Below are positions 52,260 through 61,516 of a stretch of 64,000 nucleotides of DNA, piece by piece. Positions within the stretch are counted from its first letter, which is position 1, and every line of letters starts with the position of its first letter. Both the position numbers and the translations under genes were made by a program. The notes beneath the pieces were generated by a model that was given only the letters and a program-made list of their open reading frames with translations, was not told where the DNA came from and did not search any database. The stretch spans positions 308,785 to 372,784 of the forward strand of contig JAJCZS010000007.1 in NCBI GenBank assembly GCA_029262275.1, read 5' to 3'. This DNA comes from Deltaproteobacteria bacterium (GTDB lineage Bacteria; Desulfobacterota_D; UBA1144; Nemesobacterales; UBA2774).

Positions 52260-52409
52260 TTAACTCAAATTTATTGTAGATGAGCTTCCGTCCGGCACGT
52301 CAACAGAACCTGAGCAGTGAACTATTCCCGGTGCGATCAGCACGACTGCTAGACTTGTAAATAGAAAAGAAATTCTAAGTGCTCTGGATAATCTTTTTGG
52401 TAGTTTCAA
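52260..52409 (-). CDS. Very short lipoprotein-like protein, second of a pair
   Basis: A 49-residue peptide: basic N-terminus (MKLPKRLSRALR), hydrophobic helix (13-27) and a Cys at position 32 (GIVHC) followed by 17 polar residues ending SSSTINLS. The start is TTG 52409 with AGGAGG 8 to 9 bases upstream. The His before the Cys is atypical for a lipobox, so it may be a secreted or membrane-anchored peptide instead. Its tail (C-S-G-S-V then SSST-I-N) resembles that of the neighbouring lipoprotein at 52449, suggesting a small duplicated family. It fills part of the gap 52251-52697. Confidence 0.5.
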   Translation of the reverse strand: MKLPKRLSRALRISFLFTSLAVVLIAPGIVHCSGSVDVPDGSSSTINLS

Positions 52410-52448
52410 TTCTGTAATCCTCCTGGTCTATATTCTTGTGTTGGTAAA

Positions 52449-52607
52449 CTATTTGCTTCCAGATTGAGTGTTGATAGTCTGAGTATTATTTGAAGAATTA
52501 CCTATCGACCCTTCACACTGACACCCATAAATAAAAGTAAGTGTAACGAGCAGCATTATAGTAAGCAAAACACTTTTTCTCTCTTTAAATATTTGAATAA
52601 GTTTCAT
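52449..52607 (-). CDS. Very short lipoprotein, first of a pair
   Basis: A 52-residue lipoprotein: MKLIQIFKERKS, hydrophobic helix (13-27) and lipobox I-Y-G-C29, then 23 polar residues rich in Ser, Asn, Thr and Gln. The ATG at 52607 has GAGGT 6 bases upstream. Mature size would be only about 24 residues, so it is likely a small anchored peptide, perhaps of entericidin or signalling type. It shares the pattern C-x-G-S-[VI] ... SS ... T-x-I-N with the gene at 52260, 39 bases downstream on the same strand. Confidence 0.6.
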   Translation of the reverse strand: MKLIQIFKERKSVLLTIMLLVTLTFIYGCQCEGSIGNSSNNTQTINTQSGSK

Positions 52608-52697
52608 CTATTTACCTCAATTATATTAGTAAAATCTAATGATATCATAGTAAAGAAAGTAGAGCAACAAGTTTAATCCTGAGCTCCGATATGTTGA

Positions 52698-53471
52698 TCA
52701 AGAGTTCAGTTTCTTTGCAATTTTTCTTACCAATAAGCGTGGAGTGAATCTGTTTAAGAAAGGTACGATTTGCTGTTTTAGACCTGGTATAACTATTGTC
52801 TGACCATTTCTAAAGCCCTGATATCCAGCTTTTACCACTGGCTCCATTTCCATTAAACTCATCTTAAAGAGTAGCGAGTCCTCAAGATCGGACTTTTCAC
52901 CAAACTCTGTTTTGACAGGCCCTGGAGCAAGACATGAGATTTTAATATCAGGATTTGAGATTTCCTCAGCAAGTGCCTCAGTAAATGAAAGCACATAGGC
53001 TTTAGTTGCGAAATAGACGGCAAGATTTGGCCCAGGTTGGAAACCAGCCAGTGAGCCTACATTCAATATTCCTCCGTGTCCTCTCTCTATAATTCCTGGC
53101 AAAAATAGTCTTGTAAGATGAGTAAGAGCAACAAGGTTTACTTGTATCATGTCTAGTTGCAGGTCTGTGTCTAGCTCGGCAATATGACCTTTGTTGCCAA
53201 AACCAGCATTGTTTACTACAACATCAATCTGTACTTTCTCTTTATTTAAATGACTAAATATTTCTTTGGGTGCAGTTTTTTTAGATAGATCTTTGGGGAG
53301 AACGTGAACCTCTATTCCATGCTCGGATTTTAATTGCTGAGCGAGTTCATTTAATCTCTCTTCCCTTCGAGCCACCAATACTAGATCTGACCCATCTGCT
53401 GCAAAAAGTTTTGCAAGCTCCATACCTAACCCGGAGGATGCACCTGTAATTAAAACAGTTTCATTAGCCAT
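52698..53471 (-). CDS. Short-chain dehydrogenase/reductase (SDR)
   Basis: A 257-residue classical SDR. The nucleotide-binding motif is TGASSGLG (9-16), NNAG at 87-90, and the catalytic set is S140, Y153 and K157 (VYFATKAY). The ATG at 53471 is chosen over an upstream frame at 53531 because the Rossmann strand then begins at once and GGGG precedes it. The closest shape is the YqjQ/DltE-like oxidoreductase branch; the substrate is unknown. A 28-residue tail rich in basic residues follows. Confidence 0.92.
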   Translation of the reverse strand: MANETVLITGASSGLGMELAKLFAADGSDLVLVARREERLNELAQQLKSEHGIEVHVLPKDLSKKTAPKEIFSHLNKEKVQIDVVVNNAGFGNKGHIAELDTDLQLDMIQVNLVALTHLTRLFLPGIIERGHGGILNVGSLAGFQPGPNLAVYFATKAYVLSFTEALAEEISNPDIKISCLAPGPVKTEFGEKSDLEDSLLFKMSLMEMEPVVKAGYQGFRNGQTIVIPGLKQQIVPFLNRFTPRLLVRKIAKKLNS

Positions 53472-53548
53472 ATTCTTTTTCCCCGTATTAAAAGTTACTA
53501 TTGTTTTACACCCAAGGCCTTGTAATGTCAATCAGGATCTCAGTGTGT

Positions 53549-54253
53549 TTACTTTATCTTCTTTAGATAACTAAGACCTCCTAGATATCCCACCTGCTCT
53601 CTAATCCACCTCTCTCTTTCTAGAACATATTCTGAGGGTTTAGAGGCCGACATAACTCTGGGGTTTGGAAGTGTAGCTGCAATTAGTGCTGAATCTACAA
53701 GATCTAGACCTTTAGCGGATCTACCAAAATAAACTTGAGCAGCCTCATCTACTCCATATATGCCATTTCCGGTCTCGATAACGTTTAAATAAACCTCAAG
53801 TATCCTCTTTTTGCCCCATATATTATCAATCAATACAGCAAAATATGCTTCTAACACTTTTCTAGTCCATGATCTTTCAGGCCAGAGAAAGACATTTTTA
53901 GCTGTCTGCTGAGTGATTGTGCTGGCTCCTCTTAGTCTGTTGCCTTCAAGTTTGTCATCAATCGCCTCCTCAATTGCATGGAAATCAAATCCATCATGAT
54001 CTGCAAATGTTTGGTCTTCCGCCGCGATTACAGCCATTTTCATATAGTCAGAAATATCGTCATATTTCTTCCAATCCGTTTTAATCAAATTCAGCCCGCT
54101 ATTTCCTTCAAAGGAACGTATTATCATTAAAGGAGTTGTGGGAGGATTTACAAATTTATAAAGCGTAACCCATGCGATTGAAATAATGATTAATAGTAGT
54201 AAAAGTTTGATTGCAAAAATCGAGATTTTTCGAAGGTTTTTCTTCATTTTCAT
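53549..54253 (-). CDS. mtgA: Monofunctional peptidoglycan glycosyltransferase
   Basis: Polymerises lipid II into glycan strands. The 234-residue protein has one N-terminal membrane helix (about 8-28) and a GT51 domain with the catalytic Glu in AAEDQTFADHDGFDFHAI, then RGASTITQQTAKNVFLWPERSW and EAYFAVLIDNIWGKKRILEVYLN (partly quoted). It lacks a transpeptidase domain, as expected for MtgA. Alternative starts are GTG 54259 and ATG 54247. It is divergent from gyrA and 17 bases downstream of nothing on its own strand, so it probably has its own promoter. Confidence 0.95.
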   Translation of the reverse strand: MKMKKNLRKISIFAIKLLLLLIIISIAWVTLYKFVNPPTTPLMIIRSFEGNSGLNLIKTDWKKYDDISDYMKMAVIAAEDQTFADHDGFDFHAIEEAIDDKLEGNRLRGASTITQQTAKNVFLWPERSWTRKVLEAYFAVLIDNIWGKKRILEVYLNVIETGNGIYGVDEAAQVYFGRSAKGLDLVDSALIAATLPNPRVMSASKPSEYVLERERWIREQVGYLGGLSYLKKIK

Positions 54254-54333
54254 GAACACTATTGTTTTCTAAGAATTTTAACCAGTTTCTGGTTTTCTAG
54301 CCATTGAAATTATATGTTTTCTTGTTCTGGCAA

Positions 54334-54360
54334 TTGACTCTTAGTGTCGTCTCATATAAG
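54334..54360 (+). promoter_or_regulatory. Possible promoter for gyrA
   Basis: TTGACT (54334-54339) and TATAAG (54355-54360) each match the consensus at five of six positions, but the spacing is only 15 bases. A strong ribosome site AGGAGG lies further down, about 12 bases before the ATG. Confidence 0.35.
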
Positions 54361-54404
54361 CTTATTGATCAATATTTATAGATATTTAGGAGGCTTCCCC
54401 CCGC

Positions 54405-56852
54405 ATGACAACACCGTCTCAGATTATACCTATTAACATCGAAGATGAAATGAAAGAGTCTTACCTTTCCTATTCGATGAGCGTTATTATTGGACGCGCT
54501 CTTCCGGATGTGAGGGACGGGCTTAAACCTGTACATAGACGAATTCTATTTGGTATGGATGAGGTCGGTAATCAGTGGAACAGGCCTTATAAAAAGTCCG
54601 CAAGAATTGTAGGTGACGTGATGGGTAAATACCACCCTCACGGAGACGCTGCTATTTATGACACACTCGTTAGAATGGCGCAGGATTTCTCCATGCGCTA
54701 CACACTCGTTGATGGACAGGGCAATTTCGGATCTATTGACGGCGATCCTCCTGCAGCAATGAGGTACACCGAAGTCCGCCTCGACAGAATTGCAACCGAG
54801 ATGCTAGATGATCTCGAGAAAGAAACTGTGGACTTTGTGCCTAACTATGACGGTGGAGAGCATGAGCCTCTGGTGCTGCCCTCAAAAATACCGAATCTCC
54901 TTTTAAACGGGTCCTCAGGTATAGCTGTTGGTATGTCAACGAATATTCCCCCACATAACCTGACCGAATTAGTAAATGCAGTTATAGCTCAAGCCGAAAA
55001 ACCTGAGATTACAGTTGATGAATTAATGGAGCATGTACCGGGTCCCGATTTTCCTACTGCTGGTTTTATAATGGGTAAAAATCCGATACGTCAAGCGTAT
55101 GAAACCGGTCGGGGAATTATAAAACTCAGAGCAAAGGCTAAGATAGAGAAACAAAAAAAGGGTGACAGAGAAGTAATTATTATCAATGAAATTCCTTATC
55201 AGGTTAATAAATCCAGACTCATTGAGCGAATGGCTGATCTTGTAAAAGAAGACAAGATAAGTGGGATATCGGATATAAGAGATGAGTCCGATAGAGATGG
55301 AATCAGAGTAGTTGTAGACTTAAAGAGGGGTGAGATTGGTGAGGTTATCTTAAACCAGCTCTACAAACATACCCCAATGGATACTTCCTTTGGTATTATC
55401 ATGCTTGCGCTTGTGAGAAACCAGCCACGGGTGATGTCTCTAAAAGAAATTATTAATCACTTTATTGAACATAGAAAAGAGGTCGTAACCAGACGTACGC
55501 AGTTTGAATTGGCTAAGGCTGAGGCACGGCTTCATATATTAGAGGGACTTAAAATTGCTCTTGATAATATTGATGAAGTAATTGCACTTATTCGCAAATC
55601 AAGTAGCCCACAGGTTGCAAAAGAAGGGCTTATGCAAAAGCTTGGTCTAAGCGCTATACAGGCCCAAGCCATTTTGGATATGCGTCTGCAAAGACTCACC
55701 GCTTTAGAGCGTGATAAAATACTTGATGAAAGAAAAGAGCTTATTGCTACAGTAATAAGCTTAAAAGAAGTTCTGGACAAAGAAAATCTTATACTGGGAA
55801 TAGTTACAGACGAGCTTAAAGAGATAAAAGACCGCTACGGGGATGTAAGAAAAACTGAGATCCTAGACAGCGCAGAGGAAATATCTATTGAAGACCTCAT
55901 AGCAGATGAAGATATGGTGGTTACTATAACCCACGAGGGTTATATAAAAACTACACCTTTGAGTATATATAGAAGCCAGCGTAGGGGAGGCAAGGGGCGC
56001 ACTGGCATGACTACGAAGGATCTGGACTTTGTAGTGAATCTCTTTATTGCTTCACAGCATAATTACGTTCTATTTTTCTCTAATCATGGTAAATGTTACT
56101 GGCTAAAAGTTCATGAGATTCCCGAATCAGGCCCTACAACTAGGGGGAAAGCATTGGTTAATCTGTTAAACCTGGCTGAAGGGGAGAAAATAGCAGCGGT
56201 GCTTCCAGTTATAGAGTTCAATGATAATCAATCTATCTTAATGGCAACCAAAGAGGGAGTGGTTAAAAAGACAAGACTGAGTGCATACTCCAAGCCTCGC
56301 GTAGGCGGCATAATAGCTCTCAACATAAGAGACGATGATGAACTTATAGAGGCTAAGCTAACAAGCGGAAGTGATGAAATATTGATATCCTCTCATTTTG
56401 GACAAGCAATTAGGTTTAAAGAAGAAGATGTAAGGGATATGGGCAGAACCGCCACCGGGGTTAGAGGAATTAGATTAGATAAAGGTGATGAGGTCGTAAG
56501 TTTAGAGGTGATTGAGAATCCTGAGGCCCAAATTCTCACCGTAACGGAAAAAGGCTATGGTAAAAGAACTCTTGTCTCCGAATATAGAATTACCGGGAGA
56601 GGAGGTAAGGGGGTTATAACCATAAAGACGACAGGCAAAAACGGCAGAGTCGTAGGCACTTTCCAGGTAACAAACGATACTGAGATAATGATGATTACAA
56701 CACAGGCTGGAAAAGTAATACGCATGAATGCATCTGAAATAAGTATTTTTGGCAGGGGCACGCAGGGTGTCAGGCTTATAGGGCTTGCTGAGGACGAAAA
56801 AGTTGCTTCTGTAGCAAAGGTCTTGGAGAGAGAACAAGATTCCTACACCTAA
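54405..56852 (+). CDS. gyrA: DNA gyrase subunit A
   Basis: Breaks and rejoins DNA to introduce negative supercoils. The 815-residue protein has the catalytic Tyr121 in [29 protein letters not shown] in the DNA-gate region, and the GyrA box QRRGGKG in the C-terminal wrapping domain ([13 protein letters not shown]), which marks it as gyrase rather than topoisomerase IV. Six beta-pinwheel blades follow. At the quinolone-resistance position equivalent to E. coli Ser83 it has Ala82. gyrB is not adjacent. Confidence 0.98.
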   Translation: MTTPSQIIPINIEDEMKESYLSYSMSVIIGRALPDVRDGLKPVHRRILFGMDEVGNQWNRPYKKSARIVGDVMGKYHPHGDAAIYDTLVRMAQDFSMRYTLVDGQGNFGSIDGDPPAAMRYTEVRLDRIATEMLDDLEKETVDFVPNYDGGEHEPLVLPSKIPNLLLNGSSGIAVGMSTNIPPHNLTELVNAVIAQAEKPEITVDELMEHVPGPDFPTAGFIMGKNPIRQAYETGRGIIKLRAKAKIEKQKKGDREVIIINEIPYQVNKSRLIERMADLVKEDKISGISDIRDESDRDGIRVVVDLKRGEIGEVILNQLYKHTPMDTSFGIIMLALVRNQPRVMSLKEIINHFIEHRKEVVTRRTQFELAKAEARLHILEGLKIALDNIDEVIALIRKSSSPQVAKEGLMQKLGLSAIQAQAILDMRLQRLTALERDKILDERKELIATVISLKEVLDKENLILGIVTDELKEIKDRYGDVRKTEILDSAEEISIEDLIADEDMVVTITHEGYIKTTPLSIYRSQRRGGKGRTGMTTKDLDFVVNLFIASQHNYVLFFSNHGKCYWLKVHEIPESGPTTRGKALVNLLNLAEGEKIAAVLPVIEFNDNQSILMATKEGVVKKTRLSAYSKPRVGGIIALNIRDDDELIEAKLTSGSDEILISSHFGQAIRFKEEDVRDMGRTATGVRGIRLDKGDEVVSLEVIENPEAQILTVTEKGYGKRTLVSEYRITGRGGKGVITIKTTGKNGRVVGTFQVTNDTEIMMITTQAGKVIRMNASEISIFGRGTQGVRLIGLAEDEKVASVAKVLEREQDSYT

Positions 56853-56886
56853 TCTTCTTGTGTACTAAAGAGAGAATTTCCCATCA

Positions 56887-57381
56887 ATGACTCGAGAGAT
56901 CGAAAACATATTTCTTGATTTCCCAGATTACGGGTGCTTTGCCTGTGATCCTAGAAATCATAAGGGTCTTCGCCTTAAATTCTTTGCTGACGATGAAAAA
57001 GGTGAAGTGTTCACAACATACAACCCAGAGGTCCATCTTGAGGGTTTTCCTGGAATATTGCACGGTGGAATACAATGTGCGCTAATAGATGAAGTGGCAT
57101 TTTGGACTATGTTTGATAAATATAAAAAGATAGCACTTACTTCAAAACTAGATATGGAATTTTTAAGACCCGTCAATACTCCTTGTGAGTTGACGATACG
57201 TGGAAAAGTGACTCAGATTGACGGACGAAAGGTTCAGGTTCAAGTAAATCTTTTTAATGAAAAAAATAAGGTATGTACAAGAAGTGCTGTTGATTACACT
57301 ATAACAACTAGAGAAGTAACCTATAAATTAATAGGGAAGGAAAGGTTTACAGAGGAATTTCAGAAATATTTGGAAGACTAA
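56887..57381 (+). CDS. Hotdog-fold thioesterase (PaaI-like)
   Basis: A 164-residue single hotdog protein: CFACDPRNHKGLRLKFF, then the central helix region GFPGILHGGIQCALIDEVAFWTMF with the conserved H-G-G and the acidic residue that act in thioester hydrolysis. Members cleave acyl-CoA or phenylacetyl-CoA type thioesters. It starts 34 bases after gyrA and ends 2 bases before the GST gene; the three may be partly cotranscribed. Confidence 0.85.
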   Translation: MTREIENIFLDFPDYGCFACDPRNHKGLRLKFFADDEKGEVFTTYNPEVHLEGFPGILHGGIQCALIDEVAFWTMFDKYKKIALTSKLDMEFLRPVNTPCELTIRGKVTQIDGRKVQVQVNLFNEKNKVCTRSAVDYTITTREVTYKLIGKERFTEEFQKYLED

Positions 57382-57383
57382 CC

Positions 57384-57989
57384 ATGATAAAACTATATGA
57401 CCACCCGCTTTCGGGAAACAGCTATAAATCTAGACTTGCTTTAAATCACCTGGGGATTGAATATGAGAGAATAAATGTGGATGTCTTTAAAGGTGAGCAG
57501 AACGATCCCAAATTTGCAGCACTAAATCCCAATAAGAAAATTCCTGTGCTGGTTGATGAGGATTTTGTTATGTGGGAGTCAAACGCTCTTTTGTTTTATA
57601 TAGGGAAGAAGTACTCACCAAACGATATATATCCCGAAGATCCCAGAACTCATGGCCTGGTTGCCCAGTGGCTTCTTTTTGGAAAGACTTCTATAGACCC
57701 TAACCTTGCTATGGCCAGATATTTAACGAGGTTTGGCTCTGGTGAAGAGCATGAACTGCAGCAACTTGCAAAATGCAGGGCCCATGGGATGCAGGCGCTT
57801 AAAATTCTAGATGATCACCTGCATGATAACGAATTTCTGGCAGGTGACTACACGATTGCTGATATTGGTTGTTATCCTTATGTACATTTGGGTCCTGAGG
57901 GTGAGGTTGATATTGAGGCCTACTCCTCTGTGATGTCATGGATTGAGCGTATTCAATCTCAACCCGGATATATTTCTATGGAAGATTAA
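57384..57989 (+). CDS. Glutathione S-transferase
   Basis: A 201-residue GST. The N-terminal thioredoxin-like domain shows LYDHPLSGNSYKSRLALNHL (Ser as the likely thiol-activating residue), NPNKKIPVLVDEDFVMWESNALLFY with the cis-Pro and E-S pair, and an all-helical C-terminal domain (DYTIADIGCYPYVHL, the conserved N-capping/hydrophobic staple). It resembles the bacterial Yfcg/theta-like class. It starts 2 bases after the hotdog gene, so they are cotranscribed. Confidence 0.92.
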   Translation: MIKLYDHPLSGNSYKSRLALNHLGIEYERINVDVFKGEQNDPKFAALNPNKKIPVLVDEDFVMWESNALLFYIGKKYSPNDIYPEDPRTHGLVAQWLLFGKTSIDPNLAMARYLTRFGSGEEHELQQLAKCRAHGMQALKILDDHLHDNEFLAGDYTIADIGCYPYVHLGPEGEVDIEAYSSVMSWIERIQSQPGYISMED

Positions 57990-58011
57990 TTTGATATGGA
58001 GATAATAAGGG

Positions 58012-58088
58012 TGGAGCGGGAAACGGGATTCGAACCCGCGACCTTCTCCTTGGCAAGGAGACGCTCTAGCCAGCTGAGCTATTCCCGC
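58012..58088 (-). tRNA. tRNA-Gly (anticodon GCC)
   Basis: A 77-base cloverleaf: acceptor GCGGGAA pairs with TTCCCGC, discriminator T, and CCA is encoded at 58014-58012. The anticodon arm CTCCT/AGGAG with loop TGCCA context gives GCC. T arm GCGGGTTCGAATCCCGT. Confidence 0.96.
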
Positions 58089-58175
58089 TTAGCAAGCCCC
58101 GTAAATGTATCAAGCCCAATGATTATTGTCAAGAATTACGCTATACTCCTTCCTTTTAGGTAATATACTTGGCCA

Positions 58176-59324
58176 GTGAATAAAATGAGTAAAGACATAA
58201 GAAAAACTATAATATCCAAAGTCCACAGAGTAATAATAAAAGTTGGAAGCAGCGTGCTGACCGATCAAAGCGGAGGTTTGTCCGATAGTATTTTTGAGAA
58301 GCTTGCCGAGCAAATTTCAAAAATTAAAGATAAGAACATTGAAGTTATTGTAGTTTCCTCGGGTGCTATTGCCTCAGGTATGAAGAAACTGGGTCTTGCA
58401 GAAAGACCTACAGAGATATCAATGAAACAGGCTATAGCAGCTGCAGGGCAGAGCACTCTTATATGGCATTATGAAAAAGCTTTTTCCGATTTCAATAAAA
58501 ATGTTGCTCAAATTCTCCTAACTCTAGATGGGTTATCTGATAGAAAGCGGTTTTTAAATGCGCGTAAAACTGTAAGCACACTTCTCTCAATGGGAATAAT
58601 TCCAATTATAAATGAGAATGATACTGTAGCGGTTGAAGAAATCATGCTTGGGGATAACGATAACCTTGCAGCTCATATTACCTCTCTTATTGAGGCTGAT
58701 CTGCTTATAATGCTCACAGATATTGAGGGGCTCTATAACAAGGATCCCAGGGTTAATAAGGATGCAGAGTTAATATCACTTATAGATCATATTGGAGAAG
58801 AGATTGAAAATACCGCTGGAGATACTTTTGGCAAAACCACGATTGGTGGAATGAAAACCAAAATTGAAGCAGCAAAGAAAGCTGCGGCTTATGGTGTTCC
58901 AACAATAATTGCGAATGGAAATAATGGATCAACTCTAGAGGAGATATTTGAAGGAAAAGAAGTAGGAACACTTTTTCTCCCTTCAGAGCAAAGCTTGAGC
59001 GGACGCAAACACTGGATCGCTTTTACTCTTAAGTCAGCAGGAGAGATTATCATTGATGGGGGGGCTGTGAGTGCCATATCTTCCTCAGGGAAAAGTTTGC
59101 TACCCTCTGGAATTAAAGATGTTAAGGGCAGCTTTGGAGTGGGGGAGTCTGTAACATGTGTTGATGAAAGTGGTAAACCTGTTGCACGTGGTCTTACGTC
59201 CTATAGCTCTGAGGACATAAAGAAGATAAAAGGTTCCAAGACTTCTGACATTGAGGCCATACTAGGGTACAAGTACAGCGATGAAGTAATTCACCGAGAC
59301 GACCTTGCCGTTATTGTGGAATAG
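58176..59324 (+). CDS. proB: Glutamate 5-kinase
   Basis: First step of proline synthesis: glutamate to glutamyl-5-phosphate. The 382-residue protein has the amino-acid-kinase core (IIKVGSSVLTDQSGG, VVSSGAIASGMKKLGL, INENDTVAVEEIMLGDNDNLAAH partly quoted, GMKTKIEAAKKAAAYGV) and a C-terminal PUA domain (SLLPSGIKDVKGSFGVGESV). The start may be GTG 58176 or ATG 58185; neither has a strong ribosome site. mltG follows after 19 bases. Confidence 0.97.
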   Translation: MNKMSKDIRKTIISKVHRVIIKVGSSVLTDQSGGLSDSIFEKLAEQISKIKDKNIEVIVVSSGAIASGMKKLGLAERPTEISMKQAIAAAGQSTLIWHYEKAFSDFNKNVAQILLTLDGLSDRKRFLNARKTVSTLLSMGIIPIINENDTVAVEEIMLGDNDNLAAHITSLIEADLLIMLTDIEGLYNKDPRVNKDAELISLIDHIGEEIENTAGDTFGKTTIGGMKTKIEAAKKAAAYGVPTIIANGNNGSTLEEIFEGKEVGTLFLPSEQSLSGRKHWIAFTLKSAGEIIIDGGAVSAISSSGKSLLPSGIKDVKGSFGVGESVTCVDESGKPVARGLTSYSSEDIKKIKGSKTSDIEAILGYKYSDEVIHRDDLAVIVE

Positions 59325-59343
59325 ACGTTTTTGAAATCTAGCT

Positions 59344-60345
59344 ATGAAGTCCAGAAAACTCTTATACCTATTAATCTTTTTTATTCTTATTCTGACAACT
59401 CTTGGAGTTTCTTATCTTACTGTTTCGAACTACATATACAGCGTCCCTTCAGTTAAAGATGATACGATAGTTTCAATTCCCAAGGGCTCAGGCCTCACAA
59501 CCATATCTGATACCCTTATGAATTCTGGAGTCATAGCAAATGACAAACTTTTTATTCTATATGTCATGAAAGAGGGGCTTCAAGGCGACCTAAAAGCAGG
59601 TGAGTATGAGTTTGAAAAAGGTAGCACCATGGCAGGGGTCGTAAGTCAGCTTGTAGCAGGGGATGTTTTGCTCTATAGAGTTACGATACCTGAGGGACTA
59701 ACGGTTAAAGAGATTGCCAAATTGTTGGATAGTAAGGGAGTAGTTGATGAAAAGGACTTTATTTTAGAGACTAAGGATGAAGAATTTATAAAAGAACTTC
59801 TTGGCCCTGGAGCAACTAGTTTTGAAGGATACCTATTTCCCGAAACCTATTCTTATTCTAGATCACCGAATGCAAAAGAGTTGATTGTCTTAATGGTGGA
59901 GAGATTCAAAGCTGTTTTTGAGCCTCTTCAGGAGCTTAGGGATAAAACCAATCTCTCAGATGAGGAGATTGTTATATTAGCTTCAATCATTGAAAAAGAG
60001 ACTGGTGCTGCGTTTGAGCGGCCTGTGATTTCAGCTGTTTTTCAAAACCGCCTCAGAATTGGAATGAAACTAGATAGCGATCCTACTGTGATTTATGGAA
60101 TGGGGGAGAACTATAGAGGCAATATCAGGAAAAAGGATCTAAAGGAAGAGACTCCTTATAATACCTATGTAATAAAAGGGCTTCCGGCTGGACCTATTGC
60201 CAATCCTGGGAAGGATTCGATCATGGCGGTGTTTGAACCTGCAGATGTAAAATATCTCTACTTTGTATCCAAAGGAGATGGTACCCATCATTTCTCGAAC
60301 AGTTACAGAGAGCACCAAAATGCAGTAAACAAGTATCAGAGATGA
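59344..60345 (+). CDS. mltG: Endolytic murein transglycosylase MltG
   Basis: Cleaves nascent glycan strands, setting their length. The 333-residue protein has an N-terminal membrane anchor (about 6-28), a LysM-like subdomain and the YceG catalytic domain: EGLTVKEIAKLLDSKGV, SFEGYLFPETYSY, and ILASIIEKETGAAFERPVISAVFQNRL (partly quoted) with the catalytic Glu, then MKLDSDPTVIYGMG and YNTYVIKGLPAGPIANPG. All motifs present. It ends 5 bases from the convergent VWA gene. Confidence 0.96.
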   Translation: MKSRKLLYLLIFFILILTTLGVSYLTVSNYIYSVPSVKDDTIVSIPKGSGLTTISDTLMNSGVIANDKLFILYVMKEGLQGDLKAGEYEFEKGSTMAGVVSQLVAGDVLLYRVTIPEGLTVKEIAKLLDSKGVVDEKDFILETKDEEFIKELLGPGATSFEGYLFPETYSYSRSPNAKELIVLMVERFKAVFEPLQELRDKTNLSDEEIVILASIIEKETGAAFERPVISAVFQNRLRIGMKLDSDPTVIYGMGENYRGNIRKKDLKEETPYNTYVIKGLPAGPIANPGKDSIMAVFEPADVKYLYFVSKGDGTHHFSNSYREHQNAVNKYQR

Positions 60346-60350
60346 TTGTT

Positions 60351-61325
60351 CTAGGCAAATACTTCGCTGAATGGATCTACACTCGTTCCTTCTGATACAT
60401 GCTTAGGAATTTTTCTGTCTTCTCTTTCTATTCTGATAAGTCCGTTCTTTCTTCGAGTAGCGATAAACTGAGTGCCGCTAGTTTCTCTTGAAATTCTCTC
60501 TAAAATCCTCGGGTAGTTCTTAGAGCCTATGAATATTGAGTGGATACATACTCCTAGTTTCTTGGCGCGCAACCTCTCACTTATGACATCACAGTCTCCC
60601 GAGGTGGGAATACCGTCTGTAATAAAAAGTATATGCTTATTTCTGAGCCCTCTTCCTCTAAACTCGCCAAGTGCGTCTTTGAGAGCGTCTTCATAGTTCG
60701 TGTTTCCTGAGCATTCAGTTTTAGAAGCAAGATCCAGCATCCAGGTGTAGTCTCTTGTAAAGAATTGCGCATTCCTTTTATATTTGTAAGAGCGGTGATT
60801 AAATTCAACGTAGCCTACTCTCATTCTCTTAGATCTAGCAAGCTCCACAACACCCCTTACAACAGATGAAGACCATTCGCTGTATACTCCCATCATAGAA
60901 GTACTAACATCTCTTAGGATTGCTATTTCTCCACCCATCATTTCTTTCTCTCTTTTGTGGACGCGGGGTAGAGTAGGGGTTGTATTTTCTGTCCAGATCA
61001 TTGCTTCAAATGGATCTATATCTTCGATTTCATCGAAGTGTTTCATTCTCTTCCATGTTCTGGGCATCCCTCCGGGGTGGGGTGCTCTAAGAGCCATACT
61101 TTTTTGGAAGTTGCCTTCCAGTACTTTCATTATAATTCTTACGTTATCAGCAGTATCGGTATTTTTCTTTCCTCCTACCCAGTAGTCATCTTCGTCTCCG
61201 GGATCAGGGGATTTACTTGCAAATACCTTGTTTGATTCAGGGGCATCTCTATCTTCATCTCCCCCGTCATCACTAAGCTGGCCCTCAGGATCAGATGGTA
61301 TATCCATATCATCTGGCGGGGCCAT
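60351..61325 (-). CDS. VWA-domain protein (pair 2), probably the C-terminal part of a frameshift fusion with MoxR
   Basis: A 324-residue segment with an acidic start (PPDDMDIPSDPEGQ) and a von Willebrand A domain whose MIDAS is intact (D139-V-S-T-S143). The ATG at 61325 has no good ribosome site. In the same frame, 72 further codons upstream are open, rich in Glu, Asp and Gln, contain no ATG, GTG or TTG, and run back into the A11 tract at the end of the MoxR gene. Such acidic linkers are typical of VWA partners and of ChlD. It is therefore likely made as a MoxR-linker-VWA fusion of 709 residues. Confidence 0.88.
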   Translation of the reverse strand: MAPPDDMDIPSDPEGQLSDDGGDEDRDAPESNKVFASKSPDPGDEDDYWVGGKKNTDTADNVRIIMKVLEGNFQKSMALRAPHPGGMPRTWKRMKHFDEIEDIDPFEAMIWTENTTPTLPRVHKREKEMMGGEIAILRDVSTSMMGVYSEWSSSVVRGVVELARSKRMRVGYVEFNHRSYKYKRNAQFFTRDYTWMLDLASKTECSGNTNYEDALKDALGEFRGRGLRNKHILFITDGIPTSGDCDVISERLRAKKLGVCIHSIFIGSKNYPRILERISRETSGTQFIATRRKNGLIRIEREDRKIPKHVSEGTSVDPFSEVFA

Positions 61326-61516
61326 TTGGTTCTCTTTTTCTATATTATCTTTGAGTTCTTTAAGTGCTTGAAAAAAGGTTTTTCTAGCTTCGGAAAGTTC
61401 GTCTTCATTGTCGGATTCCTTCTCCCCATCTTCATCAGGAACCTCTCCGTGATCATTTTCATCCTCAGCCTGAGTATCTTGTTCAAACTCCGGCTGTTGT
61501 TCTTCTTCTTGTCTTT

